From Rosellinia necatrix (Eukaryota; Ascomycota; Sordariomycetes; Xylariales; Xylariaceae), in contig JAGYVD010000007.1 of the NCBI GenBank assembly GCA_021209875.1, forward strand, positions 2,356,001-2,420,000: a DNA stretch of 64,000 bases, given 5' to 3'. Each line of letters begins with the position of its first letter. Positions within the stretch are counted from its first letter, which is position 1. Made by a program: the position numbers and the translations under genes. The notes below the pieces were generated by a model that was not told where the DNA came from, did no database searches, and saw only the letters and a program-made list of their open reading frames with translations. Positions 44,186 to 56,116 of this stretch are shown here, one piece after another.

Positions 44186-45069
44186 TTGCATTGCACACAC
44201 ATTTTGACTTTAGAACCCTGACAGGGCAGTCTTGACACCACATCTTTCAGGGCATGGTTCGCGTTTGTTTTTGTTGTTTTTGTCGTTTTGGTCCAGGGCC
44301 ACAGGACCAGGCGGTTTGCACGCATTGCGAAAATCTTGCAGGGAATGGATCACCGTGTTTTGTTTTCATCAGGGCTCCGGGACTGAGAGGCTTGCGTGCA
44401 TTTCGGGATCTTGTAATTACCTAGCCGGCACAAAAGCTAGTTAATACCTACACAAGTCTCCCCAATTTCTGACTGGCCGTAGCGACAAGTTTGGGTCATT
44501 CGTAATCATTGCCTTAACCTCACGATGGTAACAAAACAAGTGCCCTTACAATGACAACCATAAGGGCGTCGGAGGAAGGGGAAATTTAATACATTATCAT
44601 TTAAGGTACGTGTGGCAGGGTCAAGTAGGCGGGTAGGTACCTGGCAGGTAGGCAGGTAGTAGGTAGGTAGGTACCTGGTGCCTGCTTATGTAGCTTAAAG
44701 AAGGGCAATGCGTCTTGGTGTGGTTTCTTTCGGTAGGTACTAAGTAGGTATCTAGATAGGTGAAGCTTCATAAGTGTTGAAGCCCCTTTAGTTTATCTAG
44801 GGCGGACCGGAGCTCGGCTGCCACCTGTAAAGCCCCCACCAACAGCTGGCCCCATGGTGTCCTAAACCCCACCACGAAAGTACACCTATGACTACTACGT
44901 ATGGCACTAAGTTTCCCAAACCTTCTCCATGGCCTAGTAAAGTATCAAACCACGAGAGACTCGCCCATTGAGTGTACACGAAGCAATTCCATCCCCGCCG
45001 ACATAGTGCGCGACACTCGAACTTCCCATATAAACAAACCACGAGGACCACAAGCCAAAATCGCCCAAA
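44186..45069. other. Intergenic with TAGG tract
   Basis: Holds a GTAGG/GGTACC-rich tract at about 44622-44760. It includes the promoter of the epsilon-COP gene. No gene seen. Confidence 0.6.
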
Positions 45070-46259
45070 ATGGACCCCTACTCAGCAGAAGGCGAGTTGA
45101 TCAACATTCACAGCTACTTTTACCAGGGCCAGTACCAAGAAGTAATCGACTTCGACACATCATCGCTATCCCCCGAAAACGAGGTGCCGGCCCGGGTTTT
45201 GGCACACAGGGCACGCATTGCGCTCGGGCAGGCCGAGGACGTGCTGGCCGACGTACAGGGCGAGACCTCGGAGCCCGAGTTCGCAGCGGTGGCCGCCCTG
45301 GCGCAAGCCGCGCTTGGTCAAACCGAAGATGCTGTCCAGGCCATCGAGGAGCTCGCGCAGTCTGCGAGTGACAACCGGACTGTCCAGGTGCTTGGGGGTA
45401 TCGTGCTGCAGGCGAGTGGGAAGTCGGATGACGCTATGGCGCTCCTAACTAAACACACGGGGAGCCGTGAGTGTGCCCTTTCTCGTCACCCTCTCTTCAC
45501 ACCTACGTAGCCGCTTAGGTTATAGCGAGAGCACAGCCTCTCAAGCGTCATTATAGACATGTACGATAATTGCTAACCCCTTGCTTGCGCGCAGTCGATG
45601 CCATCGCCCTCATCACCCAGATCCATCTCGAGCAGAACCGAACGGACCTCGCCGTGAAGGAGGTAGCAGCAGCGCGGAGATGGGCACAGGATAATCTCTT
45701 AGTGAACCTAGCAGAGTCTTGGGTTGGTTTACGGCTGGTACGATCATATCCAACTTCACAATCGCTACGATTCTCGGCCTATTCTGAGTCCGCTATAGAC
45801 TTTGACTAATACCTTTCTTATAGGGCGGCGAAAAATACCAACAATCGTTCTATGTATTCGAAGAGCTAGCACAAGCGCCTGCTACATCATCCATTGTGAC
45901 CCTCGTCTCGCAGGCCGTCTGCGAGCTCCACCTCGGCCGTGTTGAGGAAGCCCAGTCCGCCCTAGAGCAAGCGCTACAGAAACAGCCAGATTATGCGGAT
46001 GCTATAGCGAACCTCTTAGTATTAACGGTTATCACGGGAAAAGATGCCTCGGAGCTCACCAGGTAAGCGGAGACCATATCCCGTCTCTCACTATTTTACA
46101 AGAGGCTAGTTAGTGCAAGGCCGTGTTCACTAACAGCATGCCTCATCTAGCTCCTTAAAGAAGGCCGCGCCCCAGCACACCCTACTCGCAGATCTAGAGG
46201 AAAAGAGCAATCTGTTCGACAAGGCGGCCTCAAAATTTAGTCCCAAGGTCCCAGCATAA
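45070..46259 (+). CDS. SEC28: Coatomer subunit epsilon
   Basis: Part of the COPI coat on Golgi-derived vesicles; epsilon-COP binds and stabilises alpha-COP. Exons 45070-45466, 45595-45737, 45824-46062 and 46151-46259 join in frame and give 295 aa, the normal family length. The N-terminus MDPYSAEGELINIHSYFYQG and the following QYQEVIDF are typical. TPR-like helices run through the whole protein (FAAVAALAQAALGQTEDAVQ, HLGRVEEAQSALEQALQKQP, DYADAIANLLVLTVITGKDA). It ends in an Asp/Lys-rich LADLEEKSNLFDKAASKF helix, again as in the family. Introns are 56-128 nt. Single-copy housekeeping gene. Confidence 0.93.
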
Positions 46260-47195
46260 GAATATGGTAATAATATAATAGAGCGAATCCACAACTCGTG
46301 ATAGTAAAGAGACGATTCAATAGCACGATAGCTGGCGTTAGCTGATTTCATTCTATTGGATTTATAGATCTCAGTGTTCTTGGCAGCGGCGGACAACGGC
46401 AGCACGGTGTCGCCTACCATGCTGGGTTGGTAGCGCTCGACGCTTGGTGGGCATATCAGTGGTTACATTGATGGATTCAATACCACAGGGTGCTCAGCAG
46501 ATGATAACCCCTGGTACGACATACGAACCGGCTCCACTAAATGGTGATCGAGGAGATAGATGTGAGACACGTAGTGATAAATGCGAGTTAAAATGGCCAA
46601 ATACGTCACTAAACCAGATCGCCATTATAGTGCATGGGGTGTATCATGTACCCAGTGACTTCTTCGATTATCCCGGGTTTTTTCAGATACTAATTGTAAA
46701 GGAAGACCGTCCGGACGGTAGTCACACAGGAATACTCACGGTATATCGATCTTGGGTTGGAGATATGCCCAGAAACCTATAGTCTTTGATGAATTCTACA
46801 TATTAAACCTATCGAGACCAGAAAATCTAAACCAATTCCTAGAGGGGCAATGAGACCGCCGATGGTGATTATGTGTTATATGCATTCCGCATAATATGAA
46901 CCAAAAAAGAGTGTTCATTCATATAGACGGACACTCCTGAGCGGTATTTCCGTTGACCTCCCCTTGCCCAGCCGGCTCCAATTCTATATTTTGTTTATTT
47001 CGCCCGGGTCCCCATCGACAACGAAGGATATTTAGCGAGAACCCCGATCCCCACTCTCCCCCTCTTCGTGCCAGGGCGTAAACAACGATCCTGTACCCAA
47101 AAAAAAAAAAAAATCTCGCAAGCCGCCAAAGAATGACGCCATAAATAAACCGGGAAGATGGAAGGGGGTGGGTTTGGCGGGCCGGACGGAGAGGA
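46260..47195. other. Convergent intergenic region
   Basis: Between epsilon-COP and GGPP synthase, which converge. A plus-strand open frame from ATG 46471 to 46782 (103 codons) has no known motif and is probably fortuitous. An A run lies at 47099-47113, in the GGPP synthase 3' region. Confidence 0.5.
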
Positions 47196-48455
47196 TCAGA
47201 CAGCGAGCTTGTCCAGGATGCGGTGGATGGGGGCGCTCTTGGCGGGGTCGCCGGCGGCGAGGTCGTCGACGGCGCGGCGGGCGCGGGCGACGAGGACGGC
47301 GAGGACCTTGCGGGTGTAATCGAAGCTGCCGGTGGCCTCGATGCACTTGACGGCGTAGCGCTTGACCTCGACGTCGGCGGTGCGCTGGCGCAGGATGTTG
47401 AGGAGTTGGGCGTCGTCGCGCGGGTCGGCGCGGATGCTGTGGACGATGGGGAACGAGAACTTGCCCTCGGTCAGGTCCTCGCAGAAGCCCTTGTTCTCGC
47501 CGTACTCGGGGCTCCAGAGGTTGCGGTAGTCGTCCTGGATCTGGAAGATGATGCCGAGGATGTTGACGAGCGGGACGCAGTCGACGACGGCGGAGGAGGC
47601 CGGGGACTCGGCCTGCATCAGCTTCACGGCCAGCCGGAAGAGGCCGCCGGTCTTGTTGCCGACCATCTCGAGGTAGAGGTCCTCGGTGGGGCACTGCAGC
47701 GAGTCGCGCCAGTGCAGGTCCATGCCCTGGCCGCGGTGCAGGTTGGCCAGCTCCTCGGAGAAGATGGCGACGGCGCGCGGGTTGCTGAGCTTCTGCAGCT
47801 CCTGCAGGGCGCAGAAGTAGATGTAGTTGGCCGAGTTGATGGTGCGGGCGGTGCCGAAGATGCTGTGGGCGACGGGCACGCCCCGGCGCAGGGTGGAGTT
47901 GTCCTCGACGTCGTCGACGAGCAGCGACGACGTGTGCAGCATGGCGACGATGTTGGCGATGACGTCGAGCCGCTCCTTGGGCACCGCCAGCCAGGCGTTG
48001 AAGGCGCTGATGAGGCTCGTGCGGATGTCCTTGCCCGGGTGGCCCAGCAGGTAGTCGTAGGGCGCGCGGACGGCGTCCTCCTTGTCCTGGGTCCACGTGC
48101 GGCGGGCGGCGTAGTCAAAGTCCTCGGTCGCGTACCGCGCCGGGTCCTGGAAGCCCGGGGAGCCCATGGCGCCGGCCGGCGACAAGGGAGAGAAGGAGGT
48201 GGAGCGGCTCTTGCGATGGGTGTGGATGTTCTGCGACAGCCAGTTCGATTCCGGAACCGGTCGCAGCACGGACTTGGCAGGGGGCGTGAGCACGGCGTAC
48301 CCCGTAGACGACGTCCTGGGCGGGATGGCGTTGGGCGACTGGAGATATACGGAGGTCTTGGCACCGCTGCTGCTGCCGCCAGCCTCGCTGTCGCTGACGT
48401 TGTTGGTGGTGCTGCTGACGTTGGCGTTGGTGTTGGTGTTGGTGTTATCAGCCAT
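47196..48455 (-). CDS. al-3: Geranylgeranyl diphosphate synthase (al-3 type)
   Basis: Makes GGPP from FPP and IPP for protein prenylation, carotenoids and other diterpenoids. Intronless, 419 aa, ATG at 48455. A Ser/Thr/Asn-rich leader of about 100 residues comes first, as in Neurospora al-3. Trans-prenyltransferase motifs follow: the first Asp-rich motif [15 protein letters not shown], the [16 protein letters not shown] helix, the second Asp-rich motif [20 protein letters not shown] and [13 protein letters not shown]. The second motif is DDYRN, the usual fungal GGPPS form. No terpene cyclase, P450 or other pathway gene is adjacent, which favours the housekeeping paralogue. Strong GC bias produces long but meaningless antisense frames. 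Confidence 0.95.
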   Translation of the reverse strand: MADNTNTNTNANVSSTTNNVSDSEAGGSSSGAKTSVYLQSPNAIPPRTSSTGYAVLTPPAKSVLRPVPESNWLSQNIHTHRKSRSTSFSPLSPAGAMGSPGFQDPARYATEDFDYAARRTWTQDKEDAVRAPYDYLLGHPGKDIRTSLISAFNAWLAVPKERLDVIANIVAMLHTSSLLVDDVEDNSTLRRGVPVAHSIFGTARTINSANYIYFCALQELQKLSNPRAVAIFSEELANLHRGQGMDLHWRDSLQCPTEDLYLEMVGNKTGGLFRLAVKLMQAESPASSAVVDCVPLVNILGIIFQIQDDYRNLWSPEYGENKGFCEDLTEGKFSFPIVHSIRADPRDDAQLLNILRQRTADVEVKRYAVKCIEATGSFDYTRKVLAVLVARARRAVDDLAAGDPAKSAPIHRILDKLAV

Positions 48456-50619
48456 GATTAACCTCTCTCTCTGTCTCTCCCTCCTGTGGTGGCGGCAGTT
48501 ATTCCCAGTAGGTAGGTAAGGTAAGTATTGCTTGCGCCTATTGTCTGTTATCCCGGGTACCTGCGTCGCTGCCTGTTGACGTAGCTAGCTAGCCGGGTTA
48601 GGCAATAACTTGTTACTATGTAGACAGCCCGTTGGGAAAAAGGAGACTTTGGACGGGCCGGGACGGGCAGAACACGGGCAGAGCGCAGGCAGAGTACAGG
48701 CAGAGTATGAGTAACTGTCGCAGGGTTTATGCCCTTAGGTAAGGTAAGTATAGGTATAAGTATGTAGTTATGCACTTGTAATAGGACAGATCTAAATAAG
48801 TAACTGATAGGTATTCGATGCAACGTACGCCCCCAATGGATTGGGTACCTAAGCCGAACTACCTGGGTTAGGTAATTACATGACCCTCGATTAGGTACAA
48901 TATGTAACCTCGGTGACAGGTACCTAACTACCTAGACCTTATCTCTGAAGTAACAAAGAACCTTGAAGAGTGTTAACCAAGTAGGTTAGGTCGTTTGATA
49001 GCGGGGTTTCGGTAGCGCTAAGCATTAGATGCCCAGGTACCTACCTACCTACCTAGGTAGTGTATGTTCATACCCTAGGGATAGGTAAATAACTAGGGGT
49101 CGCTTCAGTGGATTACATCCCTTTACATAGTGTATAGGCCACCTACTTACATACCGCTAATTTGTATGCGCAACAAAAATCTGCAAAATAATAGCATATC
49201 ATGCCACTCAATCAACACATTTCTGACATGACAATTGAGAGTTGTATATGCCAGCGAAGCAATGCAGATATTAGTTCCAAACACTAGTTCCAATAGGTTT
49301 GCTTGTCTCCCCACCAAAATGCTCCTAGAACGACCTGAACATGTCCACTAGGTATGTTCTCAGCTGCAAAATGATTACCAATCTCAATCAGAACGTCGCG
49401 ATCATGTAGGCTTGGATGAGCGAAGCTGTCTCTTTAGGTATGGAAAAGAGCACCATGAAGGATAACTAAACGATCGATTAGTGGTATAAGGCAATTCCGG
49501 CCTTTGGGGGCCACATGGGACCCCTCCATAAAGCACAATCTCGATTAGATACACTAAATGAATCAGTAAGCCACTCACCAAAGTGCCTAGAGACTTGGTG
49601 ATGTAGACAATAACCTAGGATGGAATTATCAACAAGGCTATTGAACATGCGAATGCAGATCCGGATAACACATACAAGATAATGCAAGATTTAGTCAGAG
49701 CACTCTCCAGAGTGTTGTGGGCATGGTTAACGGCTGTTCAGAACTCCACGATAGAGCCAACTGCTCGTTTCCAACACCAACCTAATGCAGTTGTTTCTAT
49801 GAACGGGCGTTGCCCCCCGCGAAGGCCACCCGAATCCTGGGTCGTTAGCCCCGGGCACAGAGGGAGGGGTAGAGGTACCAAGTCGATGGTAAAGGCAAGG
49901 CGGCAGCCAATTGGGATCGCAACCAATACAAACATGGAACTCATGAATCAGTGCCGACGACAGGTGGGAACAGGCGGGAGAGTCATCAGGTCTAACGTAA
50001 AGGATAATTAAGTAATAATGATATATATGTGTAAGTACATAGTACAGATATGAGGAATCGTCAAGGTTTTTCTCCAAAAAAAAAAAAAAAAAAAAAGGAC
50101 AAAGCCAGGTTAAAAGAATTAGATCGTAGGTGCCTAATCTAGGTACTCCAGCATGCACATAGGTGCAACCTAGCAGACAAGCGACGCGTCACAGACCCCA
50201 TTAATCGGTTATATATTGAGTAGATACGAAGCTATATAAAGCCCTAACCCCTCCATGGCGGGAGGAGATCTAACCAAGTGGGGTAACCTATAGGAGAAGA
50301 ACCAGGATATTTAGCTTGATGCAGGTACGGTACAGTGCCTACCTAGCTAGTTCCCGATAGTTAGCTCCCGTCGGTGTCAAGCCTTACCTCTATATATAGG
50401 TAAGTAATGGAAAATATAATCATGTCGGGCACAGCCGGACATTTACTTTCTCAAATGAAGCCAAACTCTCTTGATGTAGGTATATTGTCGCCGCTCTAGC
50501 ACGTTCAAGTACAATTATGATTTGATACAAGGTTCTTCACGTCGGGTGCTTTAGTTAGGCTTGATTATTAAAAGAGAACTCAAATCAATCTTTAGAGCTA
50601 ATTACTTAGTAGTAATGGG
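48456..50619. other. Gene-poor stretch with CCTA/TAGG tracts
   Basis: Promoter side of GGPP synthase. TAGGTA-type tracts lie around 48508-48525, 48835-48935 and 49038-49060, and an A run of about 22 lies at 50077-50098. An open frame at 49682-50011 has no recognisable domain. Confidence 0.55.
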
Positions 50620-51620
50620 TCAGAGGCTAACAGGTAGCTCCTGTATTTGATCTCCGCAGAGCTCGTGAGGATAATTTATAGCCGAGACTTTGGCTGGATA
50701 CTGTTGCTGAACTACTGCTGGGGGTTCAGCGGCTGTGCCTTGGTCGAGTCGCTGCTGTCGCTGTCGCCGCTTGTGTTTGATCAGGTACCAAACAGCCACG
50801 GTAGTCACCAGTCCTCCAGTAAAGGCCCCTAGAGCAAGGCCGATTGCGGCACCAGTACTAATTCCCACACTTTTATTATTCTGATTGGCACGAGTATTGT
50901 CATCTCCGATACTCGTACCTGCGCTTCTTGGTGTGGTTTGTGTAGGAATTATCTCCCTCTATACTGCGTCAACGCTCGATCTAGCCTGAAAGACCAATGA
51001 TTACCCTTACTCAGGAAGGAAAGGGTCCGGTGAAACTACCGAGGAGATTATACTTACGGTAGAGGATGTACTTAATACAAAATCCGTCGACTGGTAGCGT
51101 ACTTGAATGGAATAGGCGTTTATAGCACCCCCAAGCAGAGTGGTGGTCGCCATGGATCCATCTGAAGCAAAGATGAAGCCCAGAGTTTGCCGAGTTGTAA
51201 CCTCTGAAACGCAACCGAGTGTACTCTCCCACGGAAACCCACTGGTCGATTGGCAGGAAAGTATTTTGTTCCTATTAATACAATACAATATTAATATGCT
51301 TCTAGCGTGCTCGACTCGGTAGGTGAGCGGTCAACGAGGAGTACGTACGTCGGACAGCATATATTTATAGTTTCTTCGAGTGTATTTATTCGATTGCCTT
51401 TTGCGCATGCCATTGTGAACCCATCCGGACACCGGGCGGGAGAATAGTACTGTTCTGTGTTGCCCGCATACCCGTTTGGATAGCAGGTGACCTGGTCAAT
51501 ATTGCCCTGGACAAAGTAAAACCAATCGTCGTTGTAGTATACGTCATATACGTCACTTAAGGAGTTCTCGCAATTCGACGATGCTAGAAAGTCGGTCGGT
51601 AGTGGCCCTAAGTTTGACAT
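50620..51620 (-). CDS. Cysteine-containing single-pass membrane protein (fungal family)
   Basis: Exons 51620-51349, 51271-51058 and 50958-50620; about 274 aa from ATG 51620 (an in-frame ATG at 51662 would add 14). The ectodomain has spaced cysteines and the CYPNGYAG, YYSPARCPDGFTMAC and ETINICCPT motifs seen in a widespread fungal family of predicted surface proteins. One membrane helix follows near the C-terminus: ISTGAAIGLALGAFTGGLVT and then WYLIKHKRRQRQQR, with the basic stop-transfer on the cytosolic side. The cytosolic tail is about 50 residues and Pro/Gln-rich. I see no clear cleavable signal peptide, so the membrane helix may act as anchor. Possible cell-wall sensor; this is inference from layout. 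Confidence 0.65.
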
Positions 51621-51662
51621 TGTTGTAAATAGGCCTCTGTGATGACGGATGGGGGCCAACAT

Positions 51663-52505
51663 CCGCGAAACTTTGGAATGGATCAGGCAGAGAATCAGAA
51701 TTTAAGGGTTGAGTACGGAGGAGCAAGGTCATTAAGGCTTCGAGGGCCTGCAGCACAGGCGTGGCGTAGCATAGACTGAGGCTGGTAGGACTGTATCATT
51801 ACTCCTCCGGTAGTGTTTTTTTTGGAACTACATAACCAGCCACGTCACCCTTAATTTGGCTTTTCATACATGAACGTGGGAGCCTGACGCAAAAGGGGCC
51901 AAGTTTCTAATGAGGCGAGTCTTCAGCTATGTCTTGGTTTAGCGTGCAGATCAACAGGAGGGCTTTGACACAGACCGTGGGCTTGAGCGTGAATGTAAAT
52001 GCTGCCATGACCCACGCGCGACATCAAATGCGTCGCTCGGCATATGTGCTGTCGAATCGTCAGGTAATGGAAACCACAATACATATTTAAGACCGTTTTG
52101 CCAGCATCTAATCCACGGTTGTACATATGTAAGTACATAGACATGTAGTGTGGTGTGTGTAGATGGATCCGCGGCCCACTGCGGATCTGGGGAAAGCCCC
52201 TGCAGATATAGGGACCCCTACCTGGGTACACAGTGAATGCCGTTAGTCTGTTGCCGTGTTAACCAGCCATTGCATGTGATTGGGCATTGGCTGGCCTTGG
52301 ATCTAGAGCACATCTGGTTTACAATGCGCTGGCATCCCCTCCATGATCTTCTCCAGGGACCTGAATGCCTCCTCATGATACCCCCAAATTCTTCAATTCA
52401 TTCTTCTTGTATTAACAGTCTTTCCAGCATCCGTTGGCTAGTTTACCTACGGCACTTTTACTTCTGCATTCAATTATTTACCTTTCGGAGGACCACCAGA
52501 TCGAG
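51663..52505. other. Divergent intergenic region
   Basis: Promoters of the membrane-protein gene (minus) and cdc14 (plus). A CT-rich stretch lies before 52506. No further feature seen. Confidence 0.5.
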
Positions 52506-53508
52506 ATGGAGAGTTTGCTATCTCTCGCATTCGATAATCTGTCTTCGTACGACGGCGGCAAGGTCCGCAAAGGTTTGCGCCAGGTCGAAGGACTCCTCGC
52601 CAACATTTGCCTCTCCCGGCAGCAGACTGGTAAGGTTCGTCGTGCCTCCGTGGCCACGGACTCGGGACAGGAACAGGAATCCCCGCCGGAGAGCAAGAGC
52701 CTCAGTGAACTCACCAACGACCCGGCCTTTTACGAGTTTTTCAAATTACAGGAGGGTTTTGAGTGGAACGTCGCGGTGCGGCTTGTCAATACGCTTGATC
52801 GGCTTCTAGCGAAGGGAGGCGATGGCTCCAATGATCTACTTATACTGAATGCGCTGGACCTCATACAGGGGGGTGATGTTGCTCCATCCGCCCAGCAAGG
52901 CGCTCTTCTCGCGAGAGATGTATATGAATGTAAGAGCGCGCCGCTTTCGAACAAGCCCCCTCTTCCCCCTCCCTTTGCCCCCACGGCTCAAGCGATCGTG
53001 CTAATGACCCGCGCGCTCGCGCCTGCGACAGCTCCTCCTCGATCTCATTGAGCCCGACTTCTGCCCGGCGATCCAATCGGCGACGCTCCTGACGCTCGTG
53101 ACGGCGCTCATCGACACGCCGCAGAACACGCGCACGTTCGAGGGCCTCGATGGCCTGCTCGCGGTGACGTCGCTCTTCCGCTCCCGCAGCACGAACCGCG
53201 ACGTCAAGCGCAAGCTCATCGAGTTCATCTACTTCTACCTCATGCCCGAGACCCCGTCGATCCCCAGCGCCTCGCCGCACGACGCCCTGCCGGGCCTGCT
53301 GCAGCGCAGCCCCAGCAAGCTCGCCAAGGCCTTCTCCGCGTCGCCCGGCGGCGGCAAGGACGAGAGCGGCCGGCCGCGCTCCGTGGGGGAGGCCGCCACC
53401 CGCACCCAGGAGGAGAAGCAGGCCCTGCTGGGACGACACCTGCATAGTGTTGAGGAGCTGGTCAAGGACTTGCGGCAGAACAACTTATTCAATGGCGCCG
53501 TGTCTTGA
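52506..53508 (+). CDS. cdc14: Septation initiation protein Cdc14 (SIN component)
   Basis: Homologue of the fission-yeast Cdc14 that binds and supports the kinase Sid1 at the spindle pole body in the septation initiation network; it is not the Cdc14 phosphatase. ATG at 52506 (MESLLSLAFDNLSSYDGGKV). Best model: exons 52506-52919 and 53032-53508, about 296 aa. The donor is the less certain end. GTATAT at 52920 keeps the frame, whereas the stronger-looking GTAAGA at 52930 would break it with this acceptor. Family landmarks: VRKGLRQVEGLLANICLS, DPAFYEFFKLQEGFEWNVAV, LTLVTALIDTPQNTRTFEGL, LFRSRSTNRDVKRKLIEFIY. The Ser/Pro-rich insert before HLHSVEELVKDLRQNNLFNG is normal in filamentous fungi. Confidence 0.87.
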
Positions 53509-53939
53509 TTGGCTGCGTCCCGGCATGCGATGCGCCTCAGGCCTCTGTCGCCAATCGCATTGTTTTGTTACATCACTTTCGATATCAGGGGTGGGGTGCG
53601 CTGTTGGCTATAAAAAAAAATAAAAAATAAAAAAAAGCTGGATATGGAATTTCTTGCAATACCAAAAGCCAAATGTACATAACCTCTCACGAGACCGGTA
53701 AGCTGCGGTGTTAGGTGTTTGGGATATGATGCAGCGTTTTTTGTCGCTTGTTGAATGAAGAATGAATGGTTCATGGATTCGTTCACGTCTGAGAAGAGGT
53801 ATAGGATCAGATTATGCTGTCTCTCGTGCATGCTTAGGGCAATGCATGTAGGCTATAGGCTACGAAGATAATACACGAGCAAATCTCCCATTACGCTTCC
53901 CACTTTGCTCCATCTCGCCTCGTTCCGTGATGATCACCA
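53509..53939. other. Convergent intergenic gap
   Basis: 3' ends of cdc14 and of the cysteine-rich membrane protein gene. A run of A/T at 53610-53636. Nothing else. Confidence 0.5.
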
Positions 53940-55481
53940 TTACCTCAGCTCCGCGCCTGGTGAGGGTGGTGAGGGCAATCCCCTATCCCTCACGTCGTCG
54001 GAGTGCAGCTGTGACGCGACCGGTAGACTACCTACAAGCTCAAAAGGGGCCCCCGGCTGCTCCGTGCCATGGGCTGGCGTCTCTTCCTCGTGACCCGCGT
54101 GGCCACCCCCCTTATCCCCAGAACCTTCCGGCGCCTCGGTGATACCAGTCCTCGCTGGGACCCTCCCTATATGGTCAGGGTCATACGGCACCGAGCTATA
54201 ACGCAGGGCCTCGTAGTTCTCATCGAACAACGTGGGTGGGCTGGCACGGTATATAGGGGCCCGTGCAGGGTCGTGAATCTGGTCAAGATCGCCGTGATCA
54301 GGCGCGGTGAAGGGTCCCCGGCTCGGTTCGGGGCCATCGAACATGCGGTTTCCGATATCAGGTTGGGCAATATCCGTGTATGGGGTCGTCTGGTTCGGAA
54401 AGAGGGAGCTGCGCAGCTCCCGATCCTCCTCTGTCATCCTACTTCCCGACCCCATCCCCCCGACATCGTCGAACCGAGCATTCTGCGACATCTCATGCGC
54501 CGACGCGGCCGTGCCCGGCTGCCTTTGCCGCTTCCGGACGCATAGCCAAGTCGCGGCGGCAATGACGGCGGCGGCGCCGACGGAGACGCCAACGCCGATG
54601 CCAACCCGGGCGTCCTTCGACAGGGTACCGGAGGCGCCGCCGCCGTTGGCGGACGTGGGTTTCGGGGAGCACACCACCTTGAGCGTGGGGGCATCGGCGT
54701 GCTGGAAGGTGCAGACGGAGCCCACGCCGCAGCAGCCGCCGCCCTCGGACGCGGCGCACGAGAACTGCGAGGTGGTGCAGCCGGGCGGGACCGGGGTCAC
54801 GATGGTCGAGATGGCCCCGGTCGTCGTCGGCGGCGGGTCGTAGATGCAGTTGTCGCCGGTCGCGCACTTGTACCCGTTCCCGCAGCACTGGCCGCCGAAG
54901 GCCTTCTCGCACGAGAAGGAGCTCGCGCTGCACGCGCGGTTGCAGCACCCCGTGCTGACCACCAGCGTCGTGGTGGCCGTCACCTGGATGGCGCCGTCCG
55001 ACCCGGTGAGGGTCGTGAAGGGGACCGTCCGCGTCTCCGTCGTGGTGCAGTAGAGGTGGTCCGCGTCGCAGGGCGAGTCCTGGCACTTCACCCCCAGCGA
55101 GCAGCAGCCGGCGCCCCAGGTCGAGTTCAGGTAGCAGTACCGGTCGTTCGGGCAGCAGAACCCCGGCTTGCCCACCTCCACGCAGCTGTGGAGGCCCGGG
55201 TCGCACGGGTTGCCCTGCCGCCCGCCGATCCAGCTCGCGCGCAGCCCGAACCGCGGGTTGGGGCTGACGGGCGGCGCCGGGACCAGAGGCGTGCCCGCGT
55301 CCATGTACCAGCGCGGCACCAGGTCGCCGGCGGCCCCCGGAAGGGGAAAACCGCCATGGTCGACGGCCCCGAAGCGCGGCACAGCGCCGAGGGACGGGGT
55401 GACGTGGTGGGCGATGAGGAGGAGGAGGGAGAGGAGGAGGAGGAAGGGAGGGGAGGAGATGGAAAGGATGTGCGCGGCCAT
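53940..55481 (-). CDS. Secretory cysteine-rich single-pass membrane protein
   Basis: Intronless, 513 aa, ATG at 55481. A clear signal peptide opens the protein (ISSPPFLLLLSLLLLIAHHV). The ectodomain then has four cysteine-rich modules: GFCCPNDRYCYLN with CCSLGVKC, then CCNRACS, then GGQCCGNGYKCATGDNC and GGGCCGVGSVC. The CC-x4-C spacing repeats, which suggests internal duplication. A Gly/Ser linker precedes one membrane helix (VGVSVGAAAVIAAATWLCV) and a basic RKRQRQ stop-transfer. The cytosolic tail of about 190 residues is Pro-, Asp- and Gly-rich. The layout is that of a plasma-membrane or cell-wall surface protein, possibly a sensor. The ligand is unknown. The GC-rich sequence yields long meaningless antisense frames. 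Confidence 0.75.
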   Translation of the reverse strand: MAAHILSISSPPFLLLLSLLLLIAHHVTPSLGAVPRFGAVDHGGFPLPGAAGDLVPRWYMDAGTPLVPAPPVSPNPRFGLRASWIGGRQGNPCDPGLHSCVEVGKPGFCCPNDRYCYLNSTWGAGCCSLGVKCQDSPCDADHLYCTTTETRTVPFTTLTGSDGAIQVTATTTLVVSTGCCNRACSASSFSCEKAFGGQCCGNGYKCATGDNCIYDPPPTTTGAISTIVTPVPPGCTTSQFSCAASEGGGCCGVGSVCTFQHADAPTLKVVCSPKPTSANGGGASGTLSKDARVGIGVGVSVGAAAVIAAATWLCVRKRQRQPGTAASAHEMSQNARFDDVGGMGSGSRMTEEDRELRSSLFPNQTTPYTDIAQPDIGNRMFDGPEPSRGPFTAPDHGDLDQIHDPARAPIYRASPPTLFDENYEALRYSSVPYDPDHIGRVPARTGITEAPEGSGDKGGGHAGHEEETPAHGTEQPGAPFELVGSLPVASQLHSDDVRDRGLPSPPSPGAELR

Positions 55482-56044
55482 TTAGATGGGCTCGGGAATG
55501 GCTGGGTATACTACGGGATCCTGGCCTTAGTATCAGGCTTGCATGCGACCCTCGCGGACGAGGGGTCGGGCGAGTCGAGCGAGTCGAGCGCGGAATGCAC
55601 CAGCGACGGCGACGGTCCCCGGGCGGAATCGGCTCAAGAGACACGAGAGTCGGCGCCTCTGGGTTGCCCGGGAAGATCGATGGGCAATCTCAATTGAGGG
55701 AACGTACAAATTGGAAAAAGCTGAAAAGAAAACAAAGCTGAAAAAAAGCCGACCGCCTGTTGGGACTTGGGACAGGTAACCGGCCACAGCGCAGAGCGCG
55801 CGCCCGGGTCACCTGTCTGCAAGGCCTTGCTTACCCAACGGCCAGAACCGGCCGGACAGGTCCCTTGGTCGAGACGGGCTGGCTAGTGAGCGGATGGTGG
55901 CATCAAGACACCCCAGGGGGAGGTTGGTTGTATACATGGCAGCCAGCCGATAGGTGGCGTTGCTGAGGGGTCACCTCAGTGTTGCTGCATCAGCCCGGTA
56001 GGCAGGCCTTGGCAGCGGCCCTGGGACACTGGACTATCAGATCC

Positions 56045-56116
56045 GTCCCATCCCATGCCAACGAGGGCACTGCCGGCAATGTCCCATCCCATACCAACGA
56101 GGACACTGCCGGCAAT
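56045..56116. repeat. 36-bp tandem duplication
   Basis: Two copies starting GTCCCATCCCAT at 56045 and 56081. They differ by two G/A transitions. Confidence 0.85.

Noticed and set aside
47223..48461. Long open frame opposite GGPP synthase
   Set aside because: Shadow of the GC-rich third codon positions; composition is Gly/Ala/Val/Asp only. Same for the antisense frames opposite 22234-23520 and 53940-55481.
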